NCBI GenBank assembly: GCA_963978895.1
Contig: OZ022243.1
Coordinates: 5,665,182 to 5,729,181 of the forward strand
Source of the DNA: Erpobdella octoculata
Lineage: Eukaryota > Annelida > Clitellata > Hirudinida > Erpobdellidae
Reading direction: 5' to 3'
DNA: 64,000 nt
Numbering within the stretch: position 1 is the stretch's first letter; each line of letters opens with the position of its first letter. Shown here in pieces: positions 60,795 through 64,000 of this stretch. Below the pieces are notes generated by a model. That model was not told the origin of the DNA, did not search any database, and was given only the letters and a program-made list of their open reading frames with translations. The position numbers and the translations under genes were made by a program.

Positions 60795-61795
60795 CGAACA
60801 GTGCACAGTGGTTTTAAACTTCCTGTTCCACTTCACGAGAGCTCTGTTTCTGCAGTAAGACTAAACTCGCCAGAGGCACAAATATTTTATCAGGTTTCAC
60901 CACTCATCATAATTGATGAAATCACTATGCTTACTAAACATGGATTACGCTGCATCGATGAAGTTCTTTGCGATATCATGCAGAATTCAAAGCCGTTCTG
61001 AGGTAAAGTCATGGTTATTGGAGGCAATTTTAGACAGACACTGCCAGTCGTTGCAAGAGGAACATAAACAGATATCATAGAGTGTTGTATAAAATCTAGC
61101 AATTTATGGCAACAGTTCACAAAATTGGAATTGCTAACTAACATGCAAATTGGAACTAAAAATATTCACAACGACTGGCTTTTCAAATGTTGGATTTGGA
61201 AGTTTGCCTGAAATACCAGGAGTTCCTGTGAATTCTATCGAGATTCCTCGACAAATAATTTCAGATGAGAATGTTATCGAATAGATTTACGGTAGTGATT
61301 TGAGAAACATGCCCGTTGAAGAACTTTCAAAACGTGCGATTTTAGCTCCAACAAACAAGGAAACATTAAAAATGAACAGAAAAGTAATCGCTCAGATGCC
61401 AGGTAATTTTCATCTCTATTATAGGGCCGATAAATTAATTTCCGAGAACGCAGTCAATGAACTGAACTATCCTTCAAAATTTCTGAACAATCTAATACCA
61501 TTAGGAATGCCTCCATATATCTTAGCTTTGAAGTGTGGAGTAATAATTATGCTTCTAAGCAATCTCAACCCCAAAAAGGACTCTGCAATGGAACTCGCCT
61601 GATCGTTCGTTCATTGCAGCATTATTTTATCACTGCTGAAATTGTTTCGGAATGTAATCGCGGTGACACAGTGTTTATTCCCAGAATTGATTTAGCAACA
61701 TTCTCGAGCTCATATTTATTTATAAAATGTTCAAAATGGTTGCTTAAACCTCTGACATCAAGCGTCGAGCATATTGAGGCTGGTATTGGATAGAA
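60795..61795 (+). pseudogene. Decayed PIF1-like (Helitron-type) helicase
   Basis: In order along the plus strand, in changing frames: HSGFKLPVPLHESSV; PLIIIDEITMLTKHGLRCID (Walker B: IIIDEI); KVMVIGGNFRQTLPVVARGT (motif III GGDFRQxLPVV); RAILAPTNKETLKMNRKVIA; NYPSKFLNNLIPLGMPPYIL; LKCGVIIMLLSNLNP; GLCNGTRLIVRSL; and VFIPRIDL. These are diagnostic of PIF1 helicases, as carried by Helitrons and in the usual Helitron order. There are several stops, and Walker A (upstream) was not found. Inactive. Confidence 0.82.
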
Positions 61796-62377
61796 TCGCT
61801 CTTCAGTGGTCATTAAAACATGTGATCACACAGCTATTATATTTCTATTAAACTGCCAGAAAACGTCACCAGAAAACCAAATAGTGTCCAAAAGGAACTA
61901 TAACAGAGCGGACTATGATCAATTAAACAGTTGTTTTTTTGGTCTTGACTGGAACTGAATTTTTCAGAGCTGCTGCTGCGTAAATGAATGCTGAAAGGTG
62001 TTTAAAGAAATTATTGTAGACGTTTCAAAAAAATGTATTCATATGAAACACAAAGCCACGATCAAGAAAAGTCGATTTCCTTGAAATCGTTCATTATACA
62101 GAATAAACTTGGCCAGCGTCGTTGCAGTGTCTGTCCACAAAATAAAAACAGGAAATTGAGAAAATTTTTGAACGGTATAGAAAAGCAGTCTGCAATGAAC
62201 ATTGTTGCAAAAAAAAATACTGTGTAACAACTGCTTGTAGCAAGAAAATCTACTGTGCTATTAACAATACATGTTCGGTTTTTTTGCTAGTAGCAATGCA
62301 AAAACAAGTTGTGGTGCATTTACACCCCAATGTTCGGGAACGTAACGTTTTTATAAGGTTTTTATAAATAGTTTATA
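61796..62377. other. Non-coding stretch after the helicase remnant
   Basis: A small hairpin motif TTGCTAGTAGCAATG lies at about 62285-62300 and recurs at 57618-57633, both near transposon remnants. It could mark a Helitron-type end, but this is speculative. Confidence 0.35.
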
Positions 62378-63229
62378 CACCAAGACCTCACTTTGCGTAG
62401 TTTCGTTTTGCATTTTTTCGAAGTTGCGCCGCTGCTGAATTAGTACTCATTTTTATTGTGCGTCGTTAGTTTTTCGATGGTTGCGTTGTTTTGGGTTCGA
62501 GTCTTTAACTTTTTTTTAACTTTTTTATGCATTTTTTTTCCTAACTGCGCCATGCCATCAAAAGAGTAAATCAGATCGAAACTAGGGACACATTTTGTGA
62601 ATTGGCAATAAGGTGAAGCCTCATTTAAAAGATACAAAATAATACAAACAGATGTTGCGGGAATTTCAAATAAAGAATAATCATTTAAGAAACAAAATAT
62701 AATTTATGATTATCTACGTTTTGTATTTTCATTATCTGTTAATAAATTGAACTTGCTACATTACTCTAAATAAATTTAAATTTAAATTAGTTTTAAAGTG
62801 TCCCTGGCGGTAGCTACGAATATCAATTGCTACAAAGAACTTTATTTTACGTTGAAAAAAAACGCTGTTCAGCAAACATTGGACCAATTTTTTGTGAATG
62901 AAAGTCGACTTACGACAGCAGCCACTACAGACTCATCAGACAGTGATTAATTTTTATTTTGTTTCTATAAATTAATTGAATTTATATTCTTTTGTTTTAA
63001 TGGAATTTTTTTTTATTTATGTATATGTAATAAAACTTTATATTATTTTTGTTTCTTAAAAGTTTACTTTTTTCAATTTTCTTTTGAAAGAGTAGTATTT
63101 TTGTAACCTTGGAACCTATCTTCGATCTTTAAATGGTTTGCTATAGAAAATCATAATTCACTTTGCATCGTTTCAATTTGCGTCGTGTTTTTCTGGAACG
63201 TATCTACGATGCAAAGTGAGGTCTTGGTG
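62378..63229 (+). mobile_element. Internally deleted Tigger-like element (MITE)
   Basis: 852 bp with inverted ends CACCAAGACCTCACTTTGC (62378) and its exact reverse complement (to 63229), flanked by TA on both sides. After the left end a frame starts near 62552 (MPSKE then a stop). Near the right end the plus strand reads QQTLDQFFVNESRLTTAATT DSSDSD then a stop, matching the Q-x-x-L/I-D-x-FF tail of JRK/Tigger transposases. The whole DDE core is missing, so the element would depend on a transposase supplied in trans. Confidence 0.85.
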
Positions 63230-63231
63230 TA

Positions 63232-64000
63232 GTCCTTTACATTAGGTGTTTAAAACTGAAATGGCTATATATAGGAAGCACATAAGTACGTCCTATTGTG
63301 GATCCAAGTTTGGTCGTTTTAACTGTCCATTCTTCTTTATCCAGGTTTGGGGCTGGCTTGCAATTAGGAAGGCGAAGTTCTATAAAATGTTTATGGAGGA
63401 TGGTATTTATTGACTAAACAAAAGAACTTCCATCAAAAGGTATTTAACGTCTAATTACTTTTTTTTGTATTTATTTTGACGAAATGGAAAAAAACTTTCA
63501 AATAATGAAATTGCAGTTTTTATGAAGATAATTTTGTATTGTTTGCAATTAAGTTTTAATGGCTCTGGGTTCATAATAATTGTATATACTAGGAGCTCCA
63601 CGCAAATTTACTTGTTTATCTTACTTGCCCAAACTTGTATTTTTGACAAATTATATTTTTAGTTGCAAACAAAAACATTATAGATTATATTAAGTTTATG
63701 TTAGTTTTATTTGCAGCAGTAATATTTTGATGTTCAAACACGTTGTAAAACCACAAGTTGTTGAATTACGCCGGTTTTAACAAATGTTATAGGAGCAATG
63801 GAAGTCGTCATTTTCTTTCTCTTAAGTAAAACTACAATTTTCTCAATGTCTTTAGTTTTATAATAGCTTTTCCATAATTTTGTCGATTTTAATCGTCACG
63901 ATTTTTAATAAAACTTTATTTATAACAAAAATTACCGTTATACATTACGATTCAATTCAGCTAACCTCTTAAAAGAAATCTCAACAGAAGAAAATATTGC
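63232..64000. other. AT-rich non-coding stretch
   Basis: No gene, repeat array or RNA was recognised. Confidence 0.45.

Overview
The window is nuclear DNA from a multicellular invertebrate, not a microbe or virus. It is AT-rich and intron-bearing with GT-AG splice sites. It carries long simple-sequence arrays, CR1/L2-like non-LTR retrotransposons, pogo/Tigger, hAT, Helitron-type and foldback DNA transposons, and fragments of animal-only protein families: a SUEL/galactose-binding lectin domain, fibrinogen-related domains (FReDs) and Sin3 PAH domains. A lophotrochozoan such as a mollusc is a reasonable guess, but the sequence alone does not fix the phylum. There is one 200-N assembly gap (1301-1500).

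Layout. 1-13 kb: mostly non-coding, with one well-formed SUEL lectin exon (minus, 2762-3133), a Tigger-like transposon with a nested insertion (3885-5322), and several mini- and microsatellites. 12.3-21.2 kb: very long arrays (ACAT, AAAT, AAT, CT, TTA), a tandem of palindromic units (15.8-16.3 kb), and a foldback-type transposon (16803-18418) with 326-bp inverted repeats made of about 15-bp subrepeats and a 9-bp target duplication. 26.6-47.5 kb: the main gene region. It holds two diverged copies of a two-gene block on the minus strand. Each gene pairs a signal peptide plus cysteine-rich PAN/apple-like exon with two downstream exons encoding a shortened FReD. The order left to right is B1, A1, B2, A2. 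B2 has a frameshift and has lost its FReD exons. A1 carries a nested pair of LINEs in its intron. 48-52 kb: transposon remnants and a roughly 470-bp tandem duplication carrying a putative small last exon. 53.2-57.1 kb: a six-exon minus-strand gene, whose splice phases I could follow through every exon, encoding a short Sin3-like protein of about 227 residues with PAH1 and PAH2 only. A LINE lies inside one of its introns. 58-64 kb: an hAT transposase exon, a decayed PIF1/Helitron helicase, and an internally deleted Tigger element.

How the genes may work together. The PAN-FReD cluster looks like a family of secreted recognition proteins (a ficolin/FREP-like role) evolving by block duplication, pseudogenisation and repeat-length change in the stalk. 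This is inference from architecture. The Sin3-like protein keeps the modules that bind transcription-factor peptides, but the HDAC-interaction region is not seen. Most other open reading frames are artefacts of simple repeats or pieces of mobile elements.
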